From positions 1-40,027 of the forward strand of contig WXFE01000019.1 of assembly GCA_009881065.1 (NCBI GenBank): 40,027 nt of DNA, written 5' to 3'. The notes beneath the pieces are model-generated. The model was given only the letters and a program-made list of their open reading frames with translations, had not been told where the DNA came from and did no database searches. The translations under genes and the position numbers were made by a program. Below, one piece after another: positions 1 through 7,621 of the stretch; position 1 is the first letter of the stretch; the number at the start of each line of letters is the position of its first letter. The stretch comes from Bacteroidales bacterium (GTDB taxonomy: Bacteria > Bacteroidota > Bacteroidia > Bacteroidales > VadinHA17).

Positions 1-536
1 ACATCCTCTTCTTCGGGTTTATAAGGGAGTACAAGGGGCTTGACCTGCTTCTGAGGGCCATGGCTGAGAAGTGTGTCCGGGACCTCGGCGTGAAGCTTAT
101 CGTTGCAGGTGAGTTCTACGAGAGCAAGAAGCCTTATTTCGATCTCCTCAGCCAGCTCGGAACAGGCGACAGAATCATCTTCCACTCCCACTTCATCAGT
201 GATGATGAGGTCAAGTATTACTTCTCAGCAGCCTCGCTGGTGGTGCAACCTTATAAGAGCGCCACCCAGAGCGGTGTTACTCAGATAGCATATCACTTCA
301 ACAAGCCGATGATTGTTACGAATGTGGGGGGACTGGCTGAGATAGTACCGGATGGAGTCAGTGGATATGTTGTTGAGCCTGATCCTGTTGCAATTGCCGG
401 AGCTATATGCGATTTCTTCAGCGGCGATGAGAAGAGGTTTGAAGCAGGAATAGAAGAGAAGAAAAAGGAGTACTCGTGGAGCAGGCTTACAGAGGCGCTC
501 CACAGCCTCGTGAGAGAGGTTCAGCGCGCGAGGTAA
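1..536 (+). CDS. Glycosyltransferase family 4, C-terminal part (5' end outside window)
   Basis: The reading frame is open from the first complete codon at position 3 and ends with TAA at 534-536, so the gene starts upstream of the window. The first visible residues, ILFFGFIREYKGLDLLLRAM, match the FFG-x-IR-x-YKGLDLLL start of the nucleotide-sugar-binding domain of GT4 (GT-B fold) enzymes. Further on, LVVQPYKSATQSGVTQIAYHFNKP and the Gly-Gly-Leu-x-E-x-V segment resemble the donor-binding E-x7-E region, although the first Glu position appears to be Gln or Ser here. Such enzymes transfer sugars from activated donors to polysaccharide, lipid or protein acceptors at the inner face of the membrane. 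The acceptor cannot be predicted. The ATG at position 60 is internal, not the true start. The next gene is convergent, behind a repeat-filled spacer. Confidence 0.85.
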   Translation, partial: ILFFGFIREYKGLDLLLRAMAEKCVRDLGVKLIVAGEFYESKKPYFDLLSQLGTGDRIIFHSHFISDDEVKYYFSAASLVVQPYKSATQSGVTQIAYHFNKPMIVTNVGGLAEIVPDGVSGYVVEPDPVAIAGAICDFFSGDEKRFEAGIEEKKKEYSWSRLTEALHSLVREVQRAR

Positions 537-540
537 TAAT

Positions 541-690
541 CAGCCGGCAGTTAGCCGGCAGACGGCAGTCAGCAACCCGCAGTAGCAGGCAGTTGGGAAT
601 CAGCAGCCCGCAGCCGGCAGTCAGCAGGTAGCAGCGGGGGGATTAGCATCAGGCAGAAGCTGCCAGCAGCAGCCGGCAATCAGACGTCAG
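541..690. repeat. Degenerate GC-rich intergenic repeat (CAGCCGGCAG-like words)
   Basis: The 211-bp spacer between two convergent glycosyltransferase genes is filled for about 150 bp with imperfect copies of a short word close to CAGCCGGCAG or CAGTCAGCAG. Copies are spaced irregularly and separated by one to ten bases. No stable reading frame, long hairpin or T-tract was seen. It reads as a decayed simple repeat or a repeat-generated filler. Confidence 0.6.
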
Positions 691-747
691 CTACAAAATG
701 CTTGGTATACAGCAAATTAGCGACTTATCTCAGTTGCAGAGTGACTG

Positions 748-1725
748 CTAACTGATATTCAGTTTTTCCTTTACAAGGTACTGGTTGCGGTCAGGTGACC
801 GGCGGTTAAGCAGCTCGGCAAGAAACCCGGTGACAAAGAATACAGAACCGATTATCATCACTGCCAGCGCAATGTAAAAGTAAGGACTGTCAGTAACGAG
901 CGGCGCCCTCAGGCCCTGATGAACAAACGAGAGCTTTCTGATGCCAAGGCAGGCGGCCATGATGAACCCGGCAATGAACATCAGCGTTCCCAGAGAGCCG
1001 AAGAAGTGCATGGGGCTCTTGCCAAACCTCGTTATAAAGCTTATTGTCAGCATGTCAAGATAACCCTTCAGGAATCTGTCAAGACCGTACTTGGTGGTTC
1101 CATACTTACGGGCCTGGTGCTGTACCACCTTCTCGCCTATATTCCTGAAGCCTGCCTCACGCGCCAGCATCGGGATATACCTGTGCATCTCACCGTAAAC
1201 CTCAATACTCTTAACCACCTCACCAGCATAAGCCTTCAGCCCGCAGTTGAAGTCGTGCAGCTTTATTCCGGAGAATCTCCTTGCAGTGTAGTTGTATAGT
1301 TTGGAAGTGATTCGCTTGACAAAAGGGTCATACCTCTTCTTTTTCCATCCGGAGACCACATGGTAACCCTCTTCGCAGATCATCTTCACCAATCCGGGAA
1401 TCTCATCAGGACTATCCTGAAGATCAGCATCCATGGTAATAACCACATTGCCTGAGGCAGCCTCGAAGCCAGTCTGGAGGGCTGCTGCCTTGCCGTAATT
1501 GCGGCGGAAACGGACTCCCTTTACCCGGCTGTTGGCGGCTGAGATGCGCTTAACCGCATCCCAGGTCCCATCCGAGCTGCCGTCGTCAATAATGATTAAC
1601 TCGTAACCGATTGATGACCCGGTACAAACCCTCTCAATCCACTCAGCCAGTTCCGGCAGCGACTCCGCTTCGTTATAAGCGGGAACTACAATGGTCAGAT
1701 CCATACTACTGCTGTGGTTCTTCAT
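748..1725 (-). CDS. Glycosyltransferase family 2 (DPM1/ArnC-like), membrane-anchored
   Basis: This 325-residue protein has a GT-A domain followed by two C-terminal membrane segments (about residues 240-265 and 285-310). The N-terminal strand TIVVPAYNEAESLPEL, the DDGS at residues 47-50 and DADLQD at 99-104 (the metal-binding DxD region) are typical of GT2 enzymes that move a sugar from a nucleotide donor to polyprenyl phosphate. An undecaprenyl-phosphate acceptor is therefore likely, but the sugar is unknown. The upstream gene on the same strand ends inside its first codons: the ATG at 1725 overlaps that gene's stop by 20 bp, while a second in-frame ATG at 1704 sits directly after it. Either could be used, and the two genes are probably co-transcribed. 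Confidence 0.9.
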   Translation of the reverse strand: MKNHSSSMDLTIVVPAYNEAESLPELAEWIERVCTGSSIGYELIIIDDGSSDGTWDAVKRISAANSRVKGVRFRRNYGKAAALQTGFEAASGNVVITMDADLQDSPDEIPGLVKMICEEGYHVVSGWKKKRYDPFVKRITSKLYNYTARRFSGIKLHDFNCGLKAYAGEVVKSIEVYGEMHRYIPMLAREAGFRNIGEKVVQHQARKYGTTKYGLDRFLKGYLDMLTISFITRFGKSPMHFFGSLGTLMFIAGFIMAACLGIRKLSFVHQGLRAPLVTDSPYFYIALAVMIIGSVFFVTGFLAELLNRRSPDRNQYLVKEKLNIS

Positions 1726-2251
1726 CCAGCTCGTCGAGGAGTGGATTGCCTTTCTTCATAATAAACAGTGACACAATCAGCGACAGAATGAAACCGTAAA
1801 AGATATTGGTGACCATGCTCATGAGAGAGGTGAACCAGGGTGTCATCATTTTTGCCTGCACCGCCAATCCCTGTTCTATGGCTGCTTCGGGGATACCTCT
1901 CTCAGCCAACTTCGCCTCAGCCAGGGCCAGCGACTTGTCAATCAGGCCCGGATCAATAAAGGCATAGAGCACATATATATATATTGCTGTTATGACAGCT
2001 GCATAAACAGTGATTACAACTCCAGCTCCCAATGACTTGCCATATGAGATGTAGCCGCTGTTGTAGTGGTCACGGTACGAGCGAAGAAGGAAAAAGAGGA
2101 CAATGATGCTCAGAAGCAGGCTTGGCCAGATAATCCACGTCTTCAGGGTTAAATCAAACATGTAGGTTAAGACCGAGAAGACTACCATGATGAGACCGTA
2201 GATGATACCGTAGTTTAGGGTTTCTTTCCAGACTGACCTTTTCTTTTCCAT
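1706..2251 (-). CDS. DUF4199-family membrane protein
   Basis: This 181-residue protein has about four hydrophobic helices: roughly residues 12-30, 40-57, 72-98 and 140-165. The polar loop RSYRDHYNSGYISYGKSLGAGVV between the second and third helices, and a small polar C-terminus, match the DUF4199 family common in Bacteroidota. Its function is unknown and no catalytic motif is visible. It is the first gene of a likely two-gene unit with the following GT2 glycosyltransferase, whose start overlaps its stop. A TAnnTTTG box lies about 30 bp upstream of the ATG, so it probably has its own promoter, divergent from the SRP RNA gene. Confidence 0.8.
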   Translation of the reverse strand: MEKKRSVWKETLNYGIIYGLIMVVFSVLTYMFDLTLKTWIIWPSLLLSIIVLFFLLRSYRDHYNSGYISYGKSLGAGVVITVYAAVITAIYIYVLYAFIDPGLIDKSLALAEAKLAERGIPEAAIEQGLAVQAKMMTPWFTSLMSMVTNIFYGFILSLIVSLFIMKKGNPLLDELDEEPQQ

Positions 2252-2278
2252 TTTATTGCGTTTTTCAGATTACAGAAG

Positions 2279-2286
2279 CAAATATA
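2279..2286 (-). promoter_or_regulatory. Candidate -7 box for the DUF4199 gene
   Basis: Read on the minus strand this is TATATTTG, an exact match to the Bacteroidota TAnnTTTG element. A TTTC lies 18 bp further upstream instead of the consensus TTTG. It gives a leader of roughly 20 bases. Confidence 0.5.
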
Positions 2287-2329
2287 CTTTATTTGCGTGA
2301 ATGGGAAATCACCGGATTGTGGATCAACA

Positions 2330-2361
2330 TTTGGTGCTTGCCGCAGAAAGTACTATTTTTG
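2330..2361 (+). promoter_or_regulatory. Complete Bacteroidota promoter for the SRP RNA gene
   Basis: TTTG at 2330-2333, a 20-bp gap and TATTTTTG at 2354-2361 match the full TTTG-N19-21-TAnnTTTG consensus. The predicted transcription start, about 5-8 bases after the second element, coincides with the 5' strand of the SRP RNA terminal helix at 2366. Confidence 0.85.
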
Positions 2362-2365
2362 TGCG

Positions 2366-2462
2366 GGGTAAGTCTCATACGACCAGCTCCCTTTGAACTC
2401 CCCCAGGGTCGGAAGGCAGCAAGGGTAGAAGGTTGTAGCGGTGCGATATGAGCAGCTTACCC
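2366..2462 (+). ncRNA. ffs: Small signal recognition particle RNA (4.5S type)
   Basis: The hallmark SRP Alu-less hairpin is visible. The conserved apical region CCCCAGGGTCGGAAGGCAGC (2401-2420) contains the GGAA tetraloop and the asymmetric loop that binds the Ffh M domain. The ends pair: GGGTAAG at 2366-2372 with CTTACCC at 2456-2462, and CTCATA with TATGAG just inside. The length of about 97 nt suits the small bacterial SRP RNA. The RNA works with Ffh and FtsY in co-translational targeting of membrane proteins. A full consensus promoter precedes it and a T-tract follows directly. Confidence 0.9.
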
Positions 2463-2473
2463 TTCTTTTTTTT
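2456..2473 (+). terminator. Terminator of the SRP RNA gene
   Basis: The closing helix of the SRP RNA is followed directly by a T-rich run with eight consecutive T (2466-2473), so the RNA's own terminal helix probably serves as an intrinsic terminator. Confidence 0.65.
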
Positions 2474-2502
2474 ATCCCTCTCATCAGAAGTTTATATATT
2501 TG
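2471..2502 (+). promoter_or_regulatory. Candidate promoter for the YciO-like gene
   Basis: TATATTTG at 2495-2502 is an exact TAnnTTTG element. Exactly 20 bp upstream lies TTTA (2471-2474), one base off the -33 TTTG. It overlaps the T-tract of the SRP RNA terminator and would give a leader of about 13 bases before the ATG at 2522. Confidence 0.6.
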
Positions 2503-2521
2503 CCGTCACTTTACCAAAGCG

Positions 2522-3133
2522 ATGCTGATAAAGATATACCCGGAAAATCCGAACCCTGCTTATGTGCGAAGGGTGACGTTCGTCCTGGAACAGGGCGGCG
2601 TGGTCATTTACCCTACCGACACCATTTATGCCATTGGATGTGACATCAGGGCATCAAAGGCAATTGACAGGATTGCAAGGTTCAAGGGGCTTAATCCGGG
2701 AAATCCCGACATGTCAATGATTTTTGAGTCGATGAGCCAGCTCTCTGAATACACAGTCATTCATGACAATAACCTTTTCAGACTGCTCAAGCGCAACCTG
2801 CCGGGCCCGTTTACCTTCATCGTGAAGGCAAACAACCAGATACCTGCAATGTTCAGACACAAAAAGAAGACGCTGGGCATCCGCATACCTGACAACAGCA
2901 TCATCATGGCAATAGTGCGTGACCTGGGACGGCCCCTGATGACCACATCAATACATGATGATGAGATAATAGAGAATATTACTGACCCTGAGTTGATTCA
3001 CGAAAATTATGATGACTTTGCCGACCTGGTTGTTGATGGCGGCATTGGAAGCAATGAACCCTCAACAGTAGTCGATTGCACAGGTCCTGAGCCTGTCATA
3101 CTGAGACAGGGGAAGGGTATACTCGAATACTGA
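2522..3133 (+). CDS. YciO/Sua5/YrdC-family protein (threonylcarbamoyl-AMP synthase-like)
   Basis: This 203-residue single-domain protein belongs to the YrdC-like fold. The opening MLIKIYPENPNPAYVRRVTF and the segments VVIYPTDTIYAIGCDI, LGIRIPD and STVVDCT follow the order of E. coli YciO and its TsaC/Sua5 relatives, which bind ATP and form threonylcarbamoyl-AMP for the t6A37 modification of tRNA. The sequence is closest in feel to the YciO branch, whose cellular role is less certain than that of TsaC. I chose the ATG at 2522 because an upstream in-frame start at 2441 lies inside the SRP RNA, and the family alignment begins at this Met. A promoter-like box ends 20 bp before the ATG. The gene converges on trkA across a tandem repeat. 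Confidence 0.88.
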   Translation: MLIKIYPENPNPAYVRRVTFVLEQGGVVIYPTDTIYAIGCDIRASKAIDRIARFKGLNPGNPDMSMIFESMSQLSEYTVIHDNNLFRLLKRNLPGPFTFIVKANNQIPAMFRHKKKTLGIRIPDNSIIMAIVRDLGRPLMTTSIHDDEIIENITDPELIHENYDDFADLVVDGGIGSNEPSTVVDCTGPEPVILRQGKGILEY

Positions 3134-3151
3134 ATCACCGGCAGTGGAGGT

Positions 3152-3331
3152 ATTGTAACTGCCGGGCTGTTTCTGTCACGGATCGGTAACCTCAAGAACT
3201 TCGCATGTTTCGGGGTAATTGTAACTGTCGGGCTGAATGTGTCGCAAGCCGGTTACCTCAATGACTTCGCATATTTCTGGATAATTGTAACTGCCGGGCT
3301 GTTTCTGGCACAAACCGGTTGCCAACAACCC
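3152..3331. repeat. 66-bp imperfect tandem repeat between convergent genes
   Basis: Units start at 3152, 3218 and 3284, each with ATTGTAACTG; the third is partial and fades after about 3331. Units one and two share about three quarters of their bases. The period is a multiple of three. The plus frame, in phase with the yciO stop codon, is open from 3134 to a TGA at 3359 but has no ATG. One minus frame reads QPGSYNYPETCEVLEVTDP-like 22-residue repeats until a TGA at 3176-3178. There are no unique spacers, so it is not a CRISPR array. Confidence 0.85.
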
Positions 3332-3341
3332 GCCACTGGTT

Positions 3342-4694
3342 CTAGTGCCGGTCTCCTGTGAAGAACCTGTTCAGCTTTTCGAAGGCTGACACCAGTGTAA
3401 AGACCACCACCTTGTCATTGGCCTCTATCACGGTATCACCCGTTGCAATATATGGTTTATAGTTGCGTATCCCTCCGCCAACGATGGCATCCTTGGGGAA
3501 ATCGATCAGCTTGAGCGGGCCCCCGGTGATTCGTGCATTCTCAGGCACATTGTATTCTATCACTTCGGCATCTGTCCCTGTCATCATCCTTACCTGTGTG
3601 ACGTTGGGGTTCATGGTGTGCCTGAAGATACGGCTGGCAGTGGCAATCTTCTTGTTGATGATGGTGTCAATGCCTGAGTTCTCGGCCAGGTTGATATATT
3701 CCATATTCTCCACCTCGGCGATGGTCTTCATTACACCAATTTTTTTAGCCAGCAGGCAGGCAAGGATATTTGTCTCGGAATTACCGGTCACCGCCACGAA
3801 GGCATCCATATTCCGGAGGCCCTCTTCGGCTAACAGGTCACCGTTCCTGCCGTCACCATTGATGACGAGGGTCTCCTCGAGCGCCTCGGCGAGGTCACGG
3901 CATTTATCCATGTCTATGTCAATCAGCTTCACCTGGCAGTCATACTGCAGCTTCAGTGCAATATGCCTGCCTATCCGGCTGCCGCCGAGGATCATGATGC
4001 TCTTTGCCTGAATGTTCTTCTTCCCGGAAAACTTCATCAGGTCAGAGATACCGTCACGGGTCGAGATCACGAATGCCAGGTCACCCTCCTTAAACTCCTC
4101 CCTCCCGTGGGGGATGATAGTCTTCTCATCTCTCTTGATTGCCACGGCACGGTACTTTATCGATCCCAGGGAGTTGGTCACCTCCTCAAGGGTGCGGTTA
4201 AGCACCGGTGCGTTCTTCTCCAGCTTCTGAACATAGAGTGAGAGCAGACCACCGGCAAAGTCAATGAATTCAGTGGTACCTGTCTCTTTCAAAAGGCTGA
4301 TAACCTCCTTGGCGGCGATGAGCTCAGGGTATATCAGGTGGTCAATTCCCATCTCACGGAAGAACTCCTTGTTGTTCCGCTCAAGGTATTCCATATTGTC
4401 TATGCGGGCTATCACCTTACGCGCGCCAAGCTTCTTGGCAAGGATGGCGGAAGTAATGTTGGTGTCTTCGTAATGGGCAACCGCAATAAAGAGATCGGTG
4501 TTCTTCTTGATTGCCTCCTTGAGTATGTTTATGGATGTGGCTGATCCCTCATAGGTCAGCACGTCAATTGCTGCGTCAACGGGTTTGAGACGCTCCACGG
4601 CCGGATCAATGAGTATGATCTCATGTTCACTCTGCGAGAGCATCTTGGCAAGGTGTGTTCCCACCTCTCCTGCACCGGCGATAACTATTCTCAT
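3342..4694 (-). CDS. trkA: Trk potassium uptake regulatory subunit TrkA
   Basis: This peripheral cytoplasmic protein gates a Trk/Ktr-type potassium channel subunit in response to NAD(H) or nucleotides. The 450 residues show the duplicated RCK layout. The first Rossmann domain opens MRIVIAGAGEVGTHLAKML with its Gly-rich loop, followed by a TrkA-C domain. A second Rossmann domain starts at IMILGGSRIGRHIALKL (about residue 230) with an acidic strand end LIDID, followed by a second TrkA-C domain. The ATG at 4694 is preferred over an in-frame TTG at 4718, because the family starts at MRIVIAGAG and the TTG falls inside a -7 box. The channel partner TrkH is not in the window. The upstream gene comEC ends only 42 bp away. 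Confidence 0.92.
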   Translation of the reverse strand: MRIVIAGAGEVGTHLAKMLSQSEHEIILIDPAVERLKPVDAAIDVLTYEGSATSINILKEAIKKNTDLFIAVAHYEDTNITSAILAKKLGARKVIARIDNMEYLERNNKEFFREMGIDHLIYPELIAAKEVISLLKETGTTEFIDFAGGLLSLYVQKLEKNAPVLNRTLEEVTNSLGSIKYRAVAIKRDEKTIIPHGREEFKEGDLAFVISTRDGISDLMKFSGKKNIQAKSIMILGGSRIGRHIALKLQYDCQVKLIDIDMDKCRDLAEALEETLVINGDGRNGDLLAEEGLRNMDAFVAVTGNSETNILACLLAKKIGVMKTIAEVENMEYINLAENSGIDTIINKKIATASRIFRHTMNPNVTQVRMMTGTDAEVIEYNVPENARITGGPLKLIDFPKDAIVGGGIRNYKPYIATGDTVIEANDKVVVFTLVSAFEKLNRFFTGDRH

Positions 4695-4715
4695 ATCTGG
4701 AACAATAAAACAGGG

Positions 4716-4723
4716 CAAAGTTA
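4716..4723 (-). promoter_or_regulatory. Candidate -7 box for trkA
   Basis: On the minus strand this reads TAACTTTG, an exact TAnnTTTG. No good TTTG is present at the expected -33 position, which would lie in the 3' end of comEC. It predicts a leader of about 15 bases. Confidence 0.4.
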
Positions 4724-4736
4724 TACAAAAGAAATG

Positions 4737-6473
4737 TTACCCCGGTTCAATGACCCTGATCTTTAGTCCCCGGGTACAGGCATGCTTCTGCACCTCAGAC
4801 GGAGTGCCGCCGGCAGATGACGGCACCAGAAGCACTCTGCCGTGTTGCCGTACCTTTAGCCTCTCTCCCCTTATATTGTAGGTGATCAGCCTTTCGCGAT
4901 GCATCTCCTGTGCTGTCTTGATGGTGTTGCATGTCAGCAGAAGCATCATGGCAACCAGGAACGGCCTGAGGGTTACCCGGGCTGTGCGCAGGAGTGCGGC
5001 AAGGAGAAGGGCTAACGTCAGGGTCATCATGATGGTCTCGGCAGCTGACATGCCAATACCTGTTATCACACCATGTTCAGCCGAGCTTACCATTCCGGTG
5101 AAGCTGAGGGTGAAACGAGCCAGATGGTCAAGCAGCATGGCAAAGAATGATGCCAGCGCCGGAACGGGAGAGGATACAAGCAGGAGCATTGCCAGTATCA
5201 GCACCACGAACGAGACCGGGATTACCACTATGTTGGTAAGAAGAAACATCAGGGGGAAGATGTTGAAGAGCCTGACTGACAGTGCCATTGTCCCTGCCTG
5301 GGCTACCAGTGACACCGCTGTCATCTGCCACAGGTAATCGGCAACACGATTCCTGAGTTTCACCAGCCTGTAAAGCGGAGCGTAGAATGCAATGATGAAG
5401 ATCACGGCGAGGTAGGAGAGCTGGAATCCCGCCTCGAAAATGACTGAAGGGTGGGCGGCGATGATTATAAAGGCCGAAGCCAGCAGGTTGTTCATCCCCG
5501 CGGCCGGCCGGTTGAGAATATTGCCTGCCTGAAGGAAGGTAAACATAATGGTTGCCCTGAGAACTGAGGGGGTGAGGCCCGTTATGAACGCAAAGCCCCA
5601 CAGCGCGGGGATGATGATCAGCGCTCTCACCTTCTTCAGCCGTCGGCGCAGGAAGAAGAGGAGCCAGGAGAGGGCCATGCTTATCATGCCCACATGGAGA
5701 CCTGACACTGCCATTATATGCATTGCACCTGTCCTTGAGAAGCTTGTCAGCCGTTCCTTGTCAAGGAGCTCCTTGTCGCCTATTGTAAGGGCAGTGATAA
5801 GACCAAGTGTCTCACCCTCCAGGCCGGCCCGGCGAAAAAGATCAATCATGCCATGTGCAGCGATGAGCGATCTTTCCCGGACTGTCCGGCTGGCGCCGGG
5901 AACGAAAGCCCTGATGTCATCTGCCCTGAAGAACGCCATATACCTGACCCCCTGTCCTTCGAGGTAACGCCGATAGTTGAATTCGCATGGATTGCCGTTG
6001 TTCTTCACCGGCAACGGCCTGACATACACTGTTGCCAGGTCACCGGGCTTCCAGGCGGAAGGAACGGTGTCACCCATGAACCATAGAAGAATTGAGCCCC
6101 GTGGCGCGGTTACCGTATCACCTGACCTGATGCTGACAATGCGTGCTTTCAGGGACCAGCCGCTGTTGCCCGGGTCAGGATAGCCCGACAGACGTACTGT
6201 CACCTCCTGCCGGTAACTGCCAAGGTCGCTCAGCCTGCTGTATTCCCAGGTGCGTAGCAGGTAGCCGGCGGTCATCATAAAAAGGATCAGGCATACGCCG
6301 AAGAGGATGTCAGAACGGTACCCGGCATACAACAGCCTTACAGTCATCAGGGTGAGCGCAATAATAGCTACGATTGCCACAATCAGGGCAATACCATGCA
6401 GGTATTCTGCCATGATTACTCCGGCACACAGCGGCATGGTTAGCCTCAGGAACGGTATATCCCTGAAATACAC
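4737..6473 (-). CDS. comEC: ComEC/Rec2-family DNA uptake channel protein, without metallo-beta-lactamase domain
   Basis: ComEC forms the inner-membrane channel that passes single-stranded DNA during natural transformation. The 578-residue protein has N-terminal membrane segments and a soluble DUF4131 region (about residues 30-200) with the typical NPCEFNYRRYLEGQGV motif. The competence core follows at about 230-265 (GDKELLDKERLTSFSRTGAMHIMAVSGLHVG) and then a series of hydrophobic helices, with GLTPSVLRATIMF in the core. It ends some 60 residues after the last helix, so the C-terminal metallo-beta-lactamase-like nuclease domain of Bacillus ComEC is absent, as is common in Bacteroidota. The start codon is GTG at 6473. 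It follows def on the same strand after 65 bp. Confidence 0.9.
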   Translation of the reverse strand: MYFRDIPFLRLTMPLCAGVIMAEYLHGIALIVAIVAIIALTLMTVRLLYAGYRSDILFGVCLILFMMTAGYLLRTWEYSRLSDLGSYRQEVTVRLSGYPDPGNSGWSLKARIVSIRSGDTVTAPRGSILLWFMGDTVPSAWKPGDLATVYVRPLPVKNNGNPCEFNYRRYLEGQGVRYMAFFRADDIRAFVPGASRTVRERSLIAAHGMIDLFRRAGLEGETLGLITALTIGDKELLDKERLTSFSRTGAMHIMAVSGLHVGMISMALSWLLFFLRRRLKKVRALIIIPALWGFAFITGLTPSVLRATIMFTFLQAGNILNRPAAGMNNLLASAFIIIAAHPSVIFEAGFQLSYLAVIFIIAFYAPLYRLVKLRNRVADYLWQMTAVSLVAQAGTMALSVRLFNIFPLMFLLTNIVVIPVSFVVLILAMLLLVSSPVPALASFFAMLLDHLARFTLSFTGMVSSAEHGVITGIGMSAAETIMMTLTLALLLAALLRTARVTLRPFLVAMMLLLTCNTIKTAQEMHRERLITYNIRGERLKVRQHGRVLLVPSSAGGTPSEVQKHACTRGLKIRVIEPG

Positions 6474-6538
6474 GGGTCAGCAGCATTAAGACCCATGTAA
6501 GTTAAGAAATATGTCAATACGGATCAATGGCAGGATAT

Positions 6539-7099
6539 TTACCTGCTGTTTGGGAGCACAGTGCGGTACGTGGCTTCAAATTTTCCCCTGCTGATGTCAT
6601 TCAGTTTGCCTTTCATCAGGCGTCGCCGAAGAGGACTCAGCCTGTCAGGAAAGAGAATTCCGTCAAGATGATCATACTCATGAAGCACGATCCTGGCCTT
6701 GTAGCCGGTGTAGACCTCGTCATGATAGTTCCACTGCTGGTCATAGTACTGTATACGTATCTCTGACTCACGGTCTACCTCCTCATGAAGACCCGGCAGG
6801 CTCAGGCACCCCTCGTTCACAGGCACTATGGCGCCTTTGCGTTCAACCACCTGCGGGTTGATGAAGGCCTTTTTGAATTCCTTCATCTCAGGGTGATCTT
6901 TGGCAAGAGGTTCACCGTCAATGACGAAAAGCCTGACTGACTTACCAATCTGTGGGGCAGCAAGGCCAAGACCGTCAGACTCGTACATGGTTTCAAACAT
7001 ATCTTCAATGAACCTGTCAAGGTCAGGGTAACCTCTCTCTATTTCCTGTGCCACCTTTCTCAGGACGGGATGTCCGTATACATAGATAGGGTAAGTCAT
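6539..7099 (-). CDS. def: Peptide deformylase
   Basis: This enzyme removes the formyl group from the initiator methionine of new proteins, using a metal ion. The 186-residue protein carries all three family motifs: GLAAPQIG (about residues 45-52), EGCLSLPG with the metal-binding Cys, and HEYDHLDG, the HExxH metal and catalytic site. The length is normal for the bacterial type I enzyme. It lies 7 bp downstream of ruvX on the same strand, so the two are almost certainly co-transcribed, and comEC may follow in the same unit. Confidence 0.97.
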   Translation of the reverse strand: MTYPIYVYGHPVLRKVAQEIERGYPDLDRFIEDMFETMYESDGLGLAAPQIGKSVRLFVIDGEPLAKDHPEMKEFKKAFINPQVVERKGAIVPVNEGCLSLPGLHEEVDRESEIRIQYYDQQWNYHDEVYTGYKARIVLHEYDHLDGILFPDRLSPLRRRLMKGKLNDISRGKFEATYRTVLPNSR

Positions 7100-7106
7100 C
7101 TCTGTT

Positions 7107-7544
7107 TCAGTTCCTGTTTTTGTTTTCCCGGCCTGTCAGCCATGACTGGAGGATAATGGAAGCGCTGATACGGTCAGCCATGCCCTTGTCACGCCTTCCG
7201 CTTTTGCTTACTCCTCCTTCAATCATTGTCTGCAATGCCATCTGTGAGGTGAATCGTTCATCAGCCAGGTGCAGGGGTATTTCCGGAAAGATTTTCCTGA
7301 ACCGGGCAATGAACGGATCAATGTATTTAACGCTTTCGCTTGGCAGATTGTTCATGGTCACCGGGTAACCGATAATGACGTCCGTTACGTTTTCCTGCGG
7401 GATATATTCGCGCAGAAAAGCCTCCAGCTCTCCTGACGGAACGGTCAGCAGGGGAGAGGCTATGATCCTTGCCGGATCAGTGACTGCCACTCCGCATCTC
7501 TTCCTTCCGTAGTCTATTGCCAGCGCTCTGCCCATTTTGCCCAT
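7107..7544 (-). CDS. ruvX: Putative pre-16S rRNA nuclease / Holliday junction resolvase RuvX (YqgF)
   Basis: This 145-residue RNase H-fold protein of the YqgF family acts in 16S rRNA 5'-end maturation and has also been assigned a role in resolving recombination junctions. Visible motifs are RALAIDYGRKRCGVAVTDP with the first catalytic Asp, IIGYPVTMNN, LADERFTSQMA with the acidic pair, and the C-terminal KSGRRDKGMADRISASIILQ. Two in-frame ATGs (7544 and 7535) precede the conserved block, and the second gives MGRALAIDYG, equally likely. A TAnnTTTG box lies about 50 bp upstream. It is the first gene of a unit with def. Confidence 0.93.
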   Translation of the reverse strand: MGKMGRALAIDYGRKRCGVAVTDPARIIASPLLTVPSGELEAFLREYIPQENVTDVIIGYPVTMNNLPSESVKYIDPFIARFRKIFPEIPLHLADERFTSQMALQTMIEGGVSKSGRRDKGMADRISASIILQSWLTGRENKNRN

Positions 7545-7592
7545 TCTGTTCCGGCTTTATGCCGCTCTGTTCAGCCGGTATTATGCCGGGTG

Positions 7593-7600
7593 CAAAGATA
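7593..7600 (-). promoter_or_regulatory. Candidate -7 box for ruvX-def
   Basis: On the minus strand it reads TATCTTTG, an exact TAnnTTTG, giving a leader of about 40 bases. No TTTG is found at the -33 position. Confidence 0.45.
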
Positions 7601-7621
7601 CCGGTTTTCCTTTATAAACAG

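Noticed and set aside
2441-2521. Longer N-terminus for the YciO-like protein
   Set aside because: The extension lies inside the SRP RNA and its terminator; family similarity starts at the ATG at 2522.
3152-3331. Possible CRISPR array
   Set aside because: The units are directly adjacent and diverged, without unique spacers of constant length, and no cas genes are nearby. The same applies to the 64-bp repeat at 26567.
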